The position numbers were made by a program, and so were the translations under genes. From Synechococcus sp. MED850 (lineage in GTDB: Bacteria; Cyanobacteriota; Cyanobacteriia; PCC-6307; Cyanobiaceae), in assembly GCA_002700765.1 (NCBI GenBank), contig PAEP01000022.1, forward strand, positions 33,053 to 46,156: DNA of 13,104 nucleotides, read 5' to 3'. Of this stretch, positions 1-7,996 are shown piece by piece (within the stretch, counting starts at the first letter, position 1; every line of letters starts with the position of its first letter). The notes beneath the pieces are model-generated. The model searched no databases and had not been told where the DNA came from. It worked only from the letters and a program-made list of their open reading frames with translations.

Positions 1-53
1 GCGAAGGGCCAGGGGGTGTAATCCGCAAGGCGGATCGGAGCAACTGCAGCCAT
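1..53 (-). CDS. pepN: N-terminus of probable M1-family aminopeptidase N (partial)
   Basis: Only the first 17 codons lie in the window, running off its left edge. They read MAAVAPIRLADYTPWPF from an ATG at 53. The R-x-x-DY-x-x-x-x-F pattern resembles the opening of PepN-type zinc aminopeptidases (E. coli PepN has RHDY near its start), which trim N-terminal residues from peptides in the cytoplasm. The start is well supported: AGGTGA (66-61 on this strand) lies 7 nt upstream. The catalytic HExxH motif is outside the window, so the family call rests on a short stretch and remains tentative. The presence of a real gene start is more certain than its name. Both arms of a perfect inverted repeat flank its ribosome-binding site. 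Confidence 0.55.
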   Translation of the reverse strand, partial: MAAVAPIRLADYTPWPF

Positions 54-87
54 GACGTTGTCACCTGAACCTCTGTTGCTCCGATCC
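32..87 (-). repeat. 13-bp perfect inverted repeat around a start codon
   Basis: GGATCGGAGCAAC at 32-44 is exactly complementary to GTTGCTCCGATCC at 75-87, leaving a 30-nt loop (45-74). In the minus-strand mRNA the 5' arm lies in the leader and the 3' arm within codons 4-8 of the pepN-like gene, so the loop holds the Shine-Dalgarno and ATG. A second short hairpin, ATCCGC/GCGGAT with a 3-nt loop (21-35), shares bases 32-35 with the long stem and could compete with it. A regulatory role is inference. Confidence 0.7.
61..66 (-). promoter_or_regulatory. Shine-Dalgarno site of the pepN-like gene
   Basis: The minus strand reads AGGTGA, 7 nt before the ATG at 53. It is one of the few clear ribosome-binding sites in the window and fixes the start of the partial gene. 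It sits in the 30-nt loop between the arms of a 13-bp inverted repeat. Confidence 0.6.
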
Positions 88-98
88 TGACGGACGAA

Positions 99-479
99 TC
101 ACCAAGGCAGTGGGCCTCGGCCACTACCCGTGCTGCATCCAACCTGTGAGCCGAGCAATGCACCGAGTGGAACAGCCCAGCTGCGACCATCGTCTCGGGA
201 CGCCACGTAGCCAAGACCCCCTCCGACAATTCCACCGATCAACCGGCCGCGGTTGCAATCGCGCTGTCGCTGCTGAACCTGTTGCCAGGCAGAGGGGTAG
301 TAGGGGGTGCCTGAGGAGTAAGGAGTGCTGGAGGCGTAAGGGGATGGCTGATAGACGTAATCGCGCTGCCGAGGGGCTTCTGACCATGGATCAGCCAGAG
401 CCGGAGCCATGCCGAAAATAATGATGGACGTGACAGCTCCACTGACAGCAAGAACTGCTTGAGAAGGAATCCTGAACAT
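99..479 (-). CDS. Small exported glycine-zipper protein
   Basis: This 126-residue protein opens with a signal peptide: MFRIPSQ, a hydrophobic stretch to about residue 28, and a probable cleavage after ALA (about residue 29). Residues 40-65 are rich in Tyr, Pro and Ser with an imperfect repeat (PYASS, PYSSG, PYYPS). Residues 80-116 form two glycine-rich hydrophobic segments (GGIVGGGLGY and PLGALLGSQVG), the pattern of glycine-zipper (2TM) proteins associated with the cell envelope. Two cysteines, near 75 and 115, flank the zipper and could form a disulfide after export. The ATG at 479 is chosen because it gives a complete signal peptide; no strong Shine-Dalgarno is visible. It lies upstream of the pepN-like gene on the same strand. 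The exact role is unknown. Confidence 0.8.
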   Translation of the reverse strand: MFRIPSQAVLAVSGAVTSIIIFGMAPALADPWSEAPRQRDYVYQPSPYASSTPYSSGTPYYPSAWQQVQQRQRDCNRGRLIGGIVGGGLGYVASRDDGRSWAVPLGALLGSQVGCSTGSGRGPLPW

Positions 480-590
480 CGGGTGAAAGGGGGAGATTTG
501 GTCGGTGGCGACGCGACATCTCCAGAAAAGCCCCTTCCCTCAACAAAACTGCAACTTGAATGCGGGACAGCTGCTTCAGAATGCAACTGC

Positions 591-608
591 CCCGTTCAAG
601 CCAACGGG
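591..608 (-). terminator. Weak hairpin directly after a stop codon
   Basis: CCCGTT (591-596) and AACGGG (603-608) pair perfectly with a 6-nt loop. The hairpin starts at the base next to the TAA of the minus-strand gene ending at 609. No U-tract follows, so it is at best a weak or factor-assisted terminator, or a 3'-end stabiliser. Confidence 0.3.
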
Positions 609-1028
609 TTACTTGGCTCCCTGCTTCTTCAGAGCCGCCTTCACCTTGGTCTGGACATCATTGGGGATGGCCTTGGGACAAGCCTGCATCGCTCTGAGCA
701 GAAGCTGCTGTTCAGCAGCAGCAAACATTTCCTTGTCCGTCAACGTTTTTCCTTTCAACGCCTCAACCTGACCGTTGTGACGCCCCTTCAGTGCTTGCGC
801 GTAGGTGCTGGCGGAAATACCGAGTGCTTTTGGAAATTCAACGCCATCCAGTGCTGCCATGCAGAAGAAGGAGGTCCCCATCGCCTGATAAACCAGGACG
901 TCTTCCTGGGTAGCAGGTTTGGTTTGGTTGGTGGCCTTCTGAGCCTGCGCTGAGCTTCCGATCAGGCCGTAGGGGACAAGAAGCGCTGGAACCGCCAGGG
1001 CTCCCAGGAGTTTTTGGCGAAGTTTCAA
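609..1028 (-). CDS. Small exported conserved hypothetical protein
   Basis: This 139-residue protein has a clear signal peptide: MKLRQK, a hydrophobic core (LLGALAVPALLVPYGLIG) and a probable cleavage at AQA near residue 29. The mature part is largely helical and basic at its end (KVKAALKKQGAK). It has two cysteines, C56 and C117, which suits a disulfide in the periplasm or lumen. The start is a TTG at 1028, chosen because MKLRQK plus the hydrophobic run makes a complete signal peptide; no clear ribosome-binding site is seen. It resembles small secreted proteins common in marine picocyanobacteria, but I cannot assign a function. A short hairpin follows the stop codon. Confidence 0.8.
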   Translation of the reverse strand: MKLRQKLLGALAVPALLVPYGLIGSSAQAQKATNQTKPATQEDVLVYQAMGTSFFCMAALDGVEFPKALGISASTYAQALKGRHNGQVEALKGKTLTDKEMFAAAEQQLLLRAMQACPKAIPNDVQTKVKAALKKQGAK

Positions 1029-1098
1029 CGGTTCGAGACGGATAAGACCCGGTTATTTTCACTCATGTTCAGCCAGAAATGGGCTGAACGTGTCCCGA

Positions 1099-1680
1099 TC
1101 ACTTGTCCGGTATGGGCGGTAGCGGATCTTCCAGACGAATTTCATGGTGATGCTCAACGATGGCTAGTTGACCGTTTTCCCAGCTGTAGATCGCCCGATA
1201 ACGGAAACGATCCTGATCGACAAGGCGGATGTGCTCGAGAATGTCCCACTGCTGGTAGTGAGACTCAAGAATCGTTTCATGCTCATCCACTTGCCTCAGC
1301 CTTGTGCGGACAGGGTCCGCGTTGAGGTAACCGCGGCTGCGCTGAAGTTGATGTCCCCAGAGTGTTGCTTCCATCACACCCTCTTTTTCGTACCAGGGTT
1401 TCCGCTCGAAGAACTCATCGGATTGTCCTGATTCAGGCCACCAACTGAAGCGGTATCGCGTTTCACCTGCCTGAGGTTCTGCAAAAGCCTCCATCTTCAG
1501 GTTCATGTCCAGATGCATCACCTGGTCATCACTGAAATGGTATTGACGACGTGACCGCCAGAGGCCGAGGTTGCGGGAGAACCAACGTCGCAGATTGCTG
1601 TCCACGTTGATGGACGGAGATTCAGCCGTTGAACCTGGAACCGTGAGCGGCACGCGGTTGTTCGCGGAGAAAAGCGACAT
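1099..1680 (-). CDS. Conserved cyanobacterial protein, possibly lipocalin-like (CpcS/CpeS-type lyase relative)
   Basis: This 193-residue soluble protein has no signal peptide or membrane segment. Residues 28-47 (SNLRRWFSRNLGLWRSRRQY) recall the opening of CpcS/CpeS phycobiliprotein lyases, where an F-x-x-S-x-G-x-W-x-S/R-x-R pattern starts the lipocalin barrel. The order of later strands (ETRYRFSWWPE, ILESHYQQWDILEHIRLV, RFRYRAIYSWENGQLAIVEHHHEIRL) fits a beta-barrel built around aromatic and Arg residues. Lyases of that family attach bilins to phycobilisome cysteines, which suits this organism, but similarity by eye is distant. It could be a related cyanobacterial family with another ligand. 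The ATG at 1680 gives MSLFSANN. It is divergent from sasA across a 106-bp gap. Confidence 0.75.
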   Translation of the reverse strand: MSLFSANNRVPLTVPGSTAESPSINVDSNLRRWFSRNLGLWRSRRQYHFSDDQVMHLDMNLKMEAFAEPQAGETRYRFSWWPESGQSDEFFERKPWYEKEGVMEATLWGHQLQRSRGYLNADPVRTRLRQVDEHETILESHYQQWDILEHIRLVDQDRFRYRAIYSWENGQLAIVEHHHEIRLEDPLPPIPDK

Positions 1681-1786
1681 GGACCGCGCCCGAAACGCAA
1701 GGGGTTCTTCCCATTTGTCTTAGCCCGGATGCCGTCCCTGTCAAAAACCCATAAGGTGAGCAACCGATTTAGAGCACAAACGTTGC

Positions 1787-2938
1787 GTGAATGATGTCGG
1801 CGGCAAAGGACGCCAGCAGCTTCAGCTGCTGCTGGTGGCGGCCCGGCATCATTTGTCAGGGACTGATCTGCGAGCCCTGGTTCAGTACCTGGAACGCGAG
1901 GACGTCGGTTTCGAAGTCACCCTCCAGCTCGCGGATCCCTCCCAGCAGCCTGAACTTCTGGAGCTGCATCGACTGGTGGTCACACCGGCCCTGATCAAGC
2001 TTGCTCCAACTCCCAAGCAGGTCTTTGCGGGAAGCAACATCCTCCAGCAGCTCAAGGGTTGGGTCCCACGCTGGCAACAGGATGGCGTCGTCAGTGGCCT
2101 CGGGTTAAGCCTCAGACCCACGGAGCTGGATGGCAGCAGAACGCAGAAAGAACTGCAGCTTGAAGATCAGCTGCTGGTGCTGCGTCAGGAGAACGAAACA
2201 CTGATCGATCGGATCCACGCCCAGGAACGGCTGCTGCGCATGGTGGCCCATGAGTTAAGAACGCCCCTGACCGCAGCAGCGCTGGCACTGCAGAGCCAGC
2301 GGCTCGGGCAGATCGATATGGACCGCTTTCAGGACGTGATCACACGACGACTGGAAGAGATGGAAGCGCTCTCAAAGGACTTGCTGGAGGTGGGCACCAC
2401 CCGCTGGGAAACCCTGTTCAATCCTCAACGCCTGGACCTGGCGAGCGTGTCGGCCGAGGTGATCCTGGAGTTGGAAAAACTCTGGTTGGGTCGGAATGTT
2501 GAGATCCGAACCGACATCCCCATCGATCTTCCAAAGGTGTTTGCCGATCAACGACGCATGCGCCAAGTTCTGCTCAATCTTCTTGAAAACGCTCTCAAAT
2601 ACACGGGCAATGGTGGCCACATCACCCTGACAATGCTCCACCGCACCAGCCAGTGGGTTGAAGTGAGCGTTTGCGACAGCGGTCCCGGCATCCCAGCGGA
2701 GGAACAACAGCGGATCTTCCTGGATCGCGTCCGGCTGCCTCAAACGTCGAACCGAACGACCGGATTCGGAGTCGGACTTTCAGTCTGTCGACGCATTGTT
2801 GAAGTGCATGGCGGGCGGATCTGGGTGGTCTCGGAACCGGGGGAGGGAGCCTGCTTCTACTTCACAGTCCCGATCTGGCAGGGACAGGGCCAGGAATGGG
2901 GTCAGGCTGCCTTGACGGAGGGTGAGTCGGACCCGTAG
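1787..2938 (+). CDS. sasA: Circadian clock-associated sensor histidine kinase SasA
   Basis: SasA (383 residues) binds the KaiC clock complex and passes phosphate to the response regulator RpaA, turning clock phase into global transcription rhythm. Residues about 10-105 form the KaiB-like thioredoxin-fold sensor ([17 protein letters not shown], then [15 protein letters not shown]). A coiled-coil region (about 120-150) leads to the H-box [13 protein letters not shown] with phosphoacceptor H155. The ATPase domain shows the N-box [10 protein letters not shown] (N268), DSGPGIP (298-303) and [13 protein letters not shown] (325-337). No membrane segment is present, as expected for cytoplasmic SasA. 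The start is GTG at 1787: it preserves the sensor domain, and no in-frame upstream alternative was found. A strong early-coding hairpin lies at 1811-1837. The first downstream gene on this strand is tRNA-Glu. Confidence 0.96.
   Translation: MNDVGGKGRQQLQLLLVAARHHLSGTDLRALVQYLEREDVGFEVTLQLADPSQQPELLELHRLVVTPALIKLAPTPKQVFAGSNILQQLKGWVPRWQQDGVVSGLGLSLRPTELDGSRTQKELQLEDQLLVLRQENETLIDRIHAQERLLRMVAHELRTPLTAAALALQSQRLGQIDMDRFQDVITRRLEEMEALSKDLLEVGTTRWETLFNPQRLDLASVSAEVILELEKLWLGRNVEIRTDIPIDLPKVFADQRRMRQVLLNLLENALKYTGNGGHITLTMLHRTSQWVEVSVCDSGPGIPAEEQQRIFLDRVRLPQTSNRTTGFGVGLSVCRRIVEVHGGRIWVVSEPGEGACFYFTVPIWQGQGQEWGQAALTEGESDP
1811..1837 (+). repeat. Early-coding hairpin in sasA
   Basis: CGCCAGCAGC (1811-1820) pairs with GCTGCTGGTG (1828-1837): ten pairs, one of them G-U, around a 7-nt loop. 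The stem begins 24 nt after the GTG start, within the codons for the Gln/Leu-rich stretch QQLQLLLV. It may slow initiation, or may only reflect CAG/CTG codon use. Confidence 0.5.
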
Positions 2939-2947
2939 CTTCGAAAA

Positions 2948-2978
2948 GTGATCGGGAGCACAGATTGCTCATGATCAC
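2948..2978 (+). other. Two-part hairpin between sasA and tRNA-Glu
   Basis: GTGATC (2948-2953) pairs with GATCAC (2973-2978). After a 2x2 internal loop (GG opposite AT), GAGCA (2956-2960) pairs with TGCTC (2966-2970) around the loop CAGAT. It starts 9 nt after the sasA stop and ends 6 nt before the tRNA. No U-run follows, so it is not a classic intrinsic terminator. It may be a 3' end or processing element. Confidence 0.6.
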
Positions 2979-2984
2979 GGCCTC

Positions 2985-3057
2985 GCCCCCATCGTCTAGA
3001 GGCCTAGGACACCTCCCTTTCACGGAGGCGACAGGGGTTCGAATCCCCTTGGGGGTA
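2985..3057 (+). tRNA. trnE: tRNA-Glu (anticodon UUC)
   Basis: The 73-nt sequence folds as a full cloverleaf. The acceptor stem is GCCCCCA (2985-2991) with TGGGGGT (3050-3056), and the discriminator is A3057. The anticodon stem CCTCC/GGAGG (3012-3016, 3024-3028) encloses the loop CTTTCAC with anticodon TTC at 3019-3021. The T-arm is AGGGG-TTCGAAT-CCCCT. CCA is not encoded. Besides translation, charged tRNA-Glu is the substrate of glutamyl-tRNA reductase, the first step of heme, chlorophyll, bilin and cobalamin synthesis in cyanobacteria. Confidence 0.98.
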
Positions 3058-3096
3058 TTTCACTGTTTGCCACTCAGTCGTGAGGAGGGGCATTCT

Positions 3097-3645
3097 TCAG
3101 GCTTGTTTCCAACGCCGAAAAGCTTCTTTCTCCACGGCAGACAGATTGCTTGAGAGGTCATCGCGTAGCCGTTCTTCAATCAACGGAATCGGCATGCCCA
3201 AACATCCTTGAACGGTGAGTTCATAGAGAAGTGATGACCCTTTGGTGAGTGGCTTGACACACCATGAGCCTTCGAACCGGCGGAAATCACCACGCAGCAT
3301 TTTGAAGTTGAGAATTCCTTGATCCTGGTGCTCTAAAAGTTCAAGCAACACCTGGGCTGAGAAACGCAACCCCAGCAGCTGCTGACTGCCCACCTGTTGC
3401 AGCCTCACAACGGAACCTTCGCGGTAAATCAGTTCACTGCTTGCGAGGTTGGGGATGAAGCGTTCCAACTGTTCGTAGTCGGTCAGCACCTGCCAGAGCA
3501 CATCCACCGGGATCGGTGTACGAAGTTGAACAGCAAGACGCCGTACACCGTGCGGCAACCGTTCCATCGTCTGCTGGATGCCGTCAGAAGCGCCGGAGGA
3601 GTTGTCCCCGAATGCGTTGCGAAGAAGAGCCTGCGGGGAAACCAA
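3097..3645 (-). CDS. SRPBCC/START-like (Coq10-type, polyketide cyclase-like) protein
   Basis: This protein of up to 182 residues matches the SRPBCC fold used by Coq10-type and polyketide-cyclase-like proteins to hold hydrophobic ligands. The diagnostic stretch is residues 44-70: PIPVDVLWQVLTDYEQLERF followed by IPNLASSEL. It is followed by beta-strands (VVRLQQVGSQQLLGLRFSAQVLLELLE) and LNFKMLRGDFRRFEGSW (112-128). A long C-terminal helix (about 155-180) ends the fold. The ligand is unknown; a lipid, quinone or pigment is plausible. The longest start is TTG at 3645, with GGGAG about 12 nt upstream. An ATG at 3567 would give 156 residues beginning MERLPHGVRRL and would keep the whole domain, so the start is uncertain. 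It converges with tRNA-Glu and diverges from petH. Confidence 0.85.
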   Translation of the reverse strand: MVSPQALLRNAFGDNSSGASDGIQQTMERLPHGVRRLAVQLRTPIPVDVLWQVLTDYEQLERFIPNLASSELIYREGSVVRLQQVGSQQLLGLRFSAQVLLELLEHQDQGILNFKMLRGDFRRFEGSWCVKPLTKGSSLLYELTVQGCLGMPIPLIEERLRDDLSSNLSAVEKEAFRRWKQA

Positions 3646-3724
3646 AGACTTTGCGAGCTCCCATGAGAGTGATCACGACCTGATCTTAAGGAAGTCGTCT
3701 AGAAAACATTAAAAACAATTCTGA

Positions 3725-4966
<1,242 letters not shown>

Positions 4967-5004
4967 ATCCTCTAGCTCCAGCCCGATTCAAGGCACCGTT
5001 CCTC

Positions 5005-5028
5005 GCCCCTGAAAAGGGGCTTTTTTTT
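5005..5028 (+). terminator. Intrinsic terminator after petH
   Basis: GCCCCT (5005-5010) and AGGGGC (5015-5020) form a perfect stem closed by a GAAA (GNRA-type) tetraloop. Eight T residues follow directly (5021-5028). It lies 38 nt after the petH stop and separates petH from zwf, which therefore needs its own promoter in 5029-5130. Confidence 0.92.
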
Positions 5029-5130
5029 GATCAGTTGACGACAAAACGTGCTGCAAACCGTCGCTGGATGTCCCGGAGCACTGTGCATTTCCACTTCCGT
5101 GTCTAAACAAGCGGCAGAAGCCCATGCTCC

Positions 5131-6654
5131 ATGACCGCCACGATCACCAATCCGCTGCGGGTTGGACTTCGTCAGGAACGTGTCATTGCTCCGCAGTGTC
5201 TGGTGATTTTCGGGGCCAGCGGAGATCTCACGCACCGCAAACTCGTTCCAGCTTTATTCGAACTGTTCAAGCAGCGTCGTCTGCCGAGTGAATTTGCTCT
5301 TCTGGGTTGCGCGCGTCGCCCTTGGAGCGACGAAGAGTTCCGCGGAAAAATGTCCGAGGCTCTGGCCGCAAAAATCAAGCAGGACCCTCAAGCCTGGGAC
5401 GAATTCGTCGGCAAGCTGTACTACGAACCTGTCGATCTGCAGCAACCGGAGGATGTGGTTCGGCTTGGCGGTCGTCTGGACCAGATCGATCAACAGTGCG
5501 CCACCCGTGGCAATCGCACCTTCTACCTCTCGGTTTCGCCGAAGTTCTACGGAAGCGGCTGCCGCGCCCTGGCCGATGCGGGCCTGCTGAAAGATCCCAA
5601 GCGCAGCCGCGTCGTGATCGAAAAGCCCTTCGGCCGCGACTACGGCAGTGCCCAGTCCCTGAACAGGGTCGTGCAGGCCTGCGGCCAGGAGAATCAGATC
5701 TTCCGCATCGATCACTATCTCGGCAAGGAGACGGTTCAGAACATCCTTGTGCTCCGGTTCGCCAACACGATCTTCGAGCCGATCTGGAACAGGAACTACA
5801 TCTCCAGCGTTCAGATCACTGCCGCTGAAACCGTTGGTGTTGAGGAGCGTGCTGGCTACTACGAAACATCCGGTGCCCTGCGCGACATGGTGCAGAACCA
5901 CCTCACCCAGATGCTGGCCATCACGGCCATGGAAGCGCCCGGTCGATTCGACCAGGAGGCGATCCGCACCGAAAAGGCGAAAGTGCTGCAAGCAGCCCGT
6001 CTCGCTGACGAACTTGAACCCTGGAACTGCTGCATCCGAGGGCAGTACGGGCCCGGCGGCACCCAGAACTCTCCCCTAGCCGGTTACCGACAAGAACCAG
6101 GTGTGGATCCAACCAGCACCACTGAAACCTATGTGGCGCTGAAGCTGTTCATCGACAACTGGCGTTGGCAGGGGGTGCCCTTCTACATCCGCACCGGCAA
6201 ACGCCTCGCCAAGCGACTCAGCGAAGTGGTGCTCACCTTCCGGGAAGCACCGGTCCACCTCTTTGATGCCGCCACCGGCGGACCCACCTCCAACCAACTG
6301 ATTCTGCGGATTCAACCCGATGAGGGCGCTGAATTCCGATTTGAAGTGAAATCCCCTGGTTCGGGGATGCGCAGCCGTCCAATCGATATGGAGTTCTCCT
6401 ACGACGAATCCTTTGGGGAGCCTTCCGATGAGGGTTACGTGCGTCTTCTCGCAGACGCCATGCTCAGCGATCCAACCCTGTTCACACGCAGTGACGAGGT
6501 GGAAGCGGCATGGAGGCTCTACACACCACTGCTTGAGCTGATTGAAGACAGCCCATGGCAGCTTCCTGTCCACCCCTATGAATCCCGCACGTGGGGACCT
6601 GCGGCTGCTGATGCCCTCCTGGCCCGCGATGGACTGCTCTGGCGCCGACCCTGA
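5131..6654 (+). CDS. zwf: Glucose-6-phosphate 1-dehydrogenase
   Basis: Zwf (507 residues) oxidises glucose-6-phosphate to 6-phosphogluconolactone with NADP+. It is the entry step of the oxidative pentose phosphate pathway and the main dark NADPH source in cyanobacteria. The N-terminal Rossmann motif is FGASGDLTHRKL (27-38). EKPFGRD (164-170) and the substrate-binding signature RIDHYLGKE (192-200, with H195, Y196 and K199) are intact. QNHLTQ (255-260) carries the conserved catalytic-dyad His (H257). Several cysteines are present (C23, C60, C123, C144, C184, C300, C301), in line with the known thioredoxin/redox control of cyanobacterial enzymes, though I cannot say which ones act here. The ATG at 5131 gives full length; another ATG 7 nt upstream is out of frame. 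opcA follows 40 bp later. Confidence 0.98.
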   Translation: MTATITNPLRVGLRQERVIAPQCLVIFGASGDLTHRKLVPALFELFKQRRLPSEFALLGCARRPWSDEEFRGKMSEALAAKIKQDPQAWDEFVGKLYYEPVDLQQPEDVVRLGGRLDQIDQQCATRGNRTFYLSVSPKFYGSGCRALADAGLLKDPKRSRVVIEKPFGRDYGSAQSLNRVVQACGQENQIFRIDHYLGKETVQNILVLRFANTIFEPIWNRNYISSVQITAAETVGVEERAGYYETSGALRDMVQNHLTQMLAITAMEAPGRFDQEAIRTEKAKVLQAARLADELEPWNCCIRGQYGPGGTQNSPLAGYRQEPGVDPTSTTETYVALKLFIDNWRWQGVPFYIRTGKRLAKRLSEVVLTFREAPVHLFDAATGGPTSNQLILRIQPDEGAEFRFEVKSPGSGMRSRPIDMEFSYDESFGEPSDEGYVRLLADAMLSDPTLFTRSDEVEAAWRLYTPLLELIEDSPWQLPVHPYESRTWGPAAADALLARDGLLWRRP

Positions 6655-6694
6655 GATCGCCTGATTCCCCTCCACCCAATCCGCGTCCGCAACC

Positions 6695-7981
6695 ATGTCT
6701 CCCCAGCTCACGCTTCAGACCCCTCTGGAACTCGCACCATCAGAGGTACCGACCTACCTCGAACAGCTGTGGTCCCCCGAACAACAGGGGAGCACTGGCA
6801 CCGGGGCCAACACCTTCTGCTTACTGATCTGGCAGCCGGCCTGGGCTGAACAGCAGCTGGTGCGCAGCGGTCGACTCAACGGTCCAATCACCGGCCAACA
6901 GTCAGAGGAACTGGTCGCCGCTGGGCGAAAGGTCGTTGTCGATGCCGACCTGCCACTGAGCACGCCTCCACTGGACAGTGAGGTGATCACAGCAGCATCC
7001 AAGCTCGATGGCAGTTCCAGCACCGAAGACCTGCGTGGTCAGTACATCGATCCCGCCCTCAGCGCTCTGCAGCCGCGGCGACTGATCACCCTGGCTCCCA
7101 CCATCGACGACAAGAGAGGGCTGGAGACCATGGTTGCCGCATACTGCCCGCTGCCGGAAGAGGGCGGTGGCACGGCCGCCTGCGGCGATGTCGTTGTGCT
7201 TCGTGGTGGCCACGACGCTCTGCACGAGGGCATGAACATCCTTCAGCCTCTGCTGCCTGCATCCATGCCCTCCTGGGTTTGGTGGAACGGATCTCTGGAT
7301 GAGGCTCCGGAACTGATGCAGCAACTCGCCAGTTCCCCCCGTCGCCTGATCCTGGATTCCGCCATTGGCAACCCACGCCATTGCCTAGACCTGCTGCGGC
7401 AACGCGTGGAATCGGGCCAGGCCATCAATGATCTCAACTGGCTCCGCCTGCGCAGTTGGCATGAGACCCTCGCGATGGTTTTCGACCCCCCGCATCGCCG
7501 GGATGCCCTCAGCCACATCGTGCAGCTCGATATCGATGTGGAAGGCCATCACCCCGCTCAGGGCCTATTGCTGGCGGCTTGGATCGCCGACCGTCTCGGT
7601 TGGGAACTGGAGCGCACCGAAACAACGGAAGATGGCATCGCCTCCCGCTTCCGCCGCAACGACGGTCAGGAGGTGACGTTCCAGCTGATGTCCGTGCCCA
7701 TGGGGCAACCGAGTGTGCACGCCGGTCAGCTGGTGGGTCTGCGCGTGGTGTCCCAACCGGACGATGGCAAAGGCGTCTGCGTGATCCTCTGCGCCGAATC
7801 AGGCGGGTGCATGCGCCTTGAAGGTGGCGGAATGGCCAGCATGGAACTTCTTGAAGAAGTTGTGCCGCTTCAACACTCCACACCGGAGATGGATGTGGCC
7901 CGTCTCCTGAGTGGAGGGCACGACACAACCAACCCACTGCTGGCGGCCTCAGCTCCCCTTGCTGCCAGGCTGCTTGCCTAA
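6695..7981 (+). CDS. opcA: OpcA, glucose-6-phosphate dehydrogenase assembly/activator protein
   Basis: OpcA promotes oligomerisation and redox-dependent activation of Zwf in cyanobacteria. This 428-residue copy has no membrane segments. It shows stretches typical of the family: SWVWWNGSLDEAP (193-205), RLILDSA (217-223) and INDLNWLRLRSWHETLA (244-260). The C-terminal part has a C-x-x-x-C-x-x-x-x-x-C cluster (C362, C366, C372) and further cysteines at 42, 151, 163 and 230, plausible sites of thiol control. The ATG at 6695 lies 40 bp after zwf without a clear Shine-Dalgarno, which suits co-transcription. The zwf-opcA order is the usual cyanobacterial one, supporting the name. cobB begins 15 bp after its stop. 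Confidence 0.95.
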   Translation: MSPQLTLQTPLELAPSEVPTYLEQLWSPEQQGSTGTGANTFCLLIWQPAWAEQQLVRSGRLNGPITGQQSEELVAAGRKVVVDADLPLSTPPLDSEVITAASKLDGSSSTEDLRGQYIDPALSALQPRRLITLAPTIDDKRGLETMVAAYCPLPEEGGGTAACGDVVVLRGGHDALHEGMNILQPLLPASMPSWVWWNGSLDEAPELMQQLASSPRRLILDSAIGNPRHCLDLLRQRVESGQAINDLNWLRLRSWHETLAMVFDPPHRRDALSHIVQLDIDVEGHHPAQGLLLAAWIADRLGWELERTETTEDGIASRFRRNDGQEVTFQLMSVPMGQPSVHAGQLVGLRVVSQPDDGKGVCVILCAESGGCMRLEGGGMASMELLEEVVPLQHSTPEMDVARLLSGGHDTTNPLLAASAPLAARLLA

Positions 7982-7996
7982 TTCCTTTCCGCTGCC

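Noticed and set aside
1..21. A plus-strand frame ending in TAA at 19-21, as if an upstream gene ended there
   Set aside because: Only six codons are visible, while the minus strand has a convincing gene start with a well-spaced Shine-Dalgarno over the same bases.
2985..3057. tRNA-Glu as an integration site for a genomic island
   Set aside because: No integrase, no repeated tRNA 3' end and no compositional shift are visible nearby.
2965..3153. A short open frame across the tRNA-Glu gene
   Set aside because: It reads through the cloverleaf and has no coding character outside it.
5035..5040. TTGACG as a -35 box for zwf
   Set aside because: No -10-like hexamer occurs 16-18 bases downstream, so it is not listed as a promoter.
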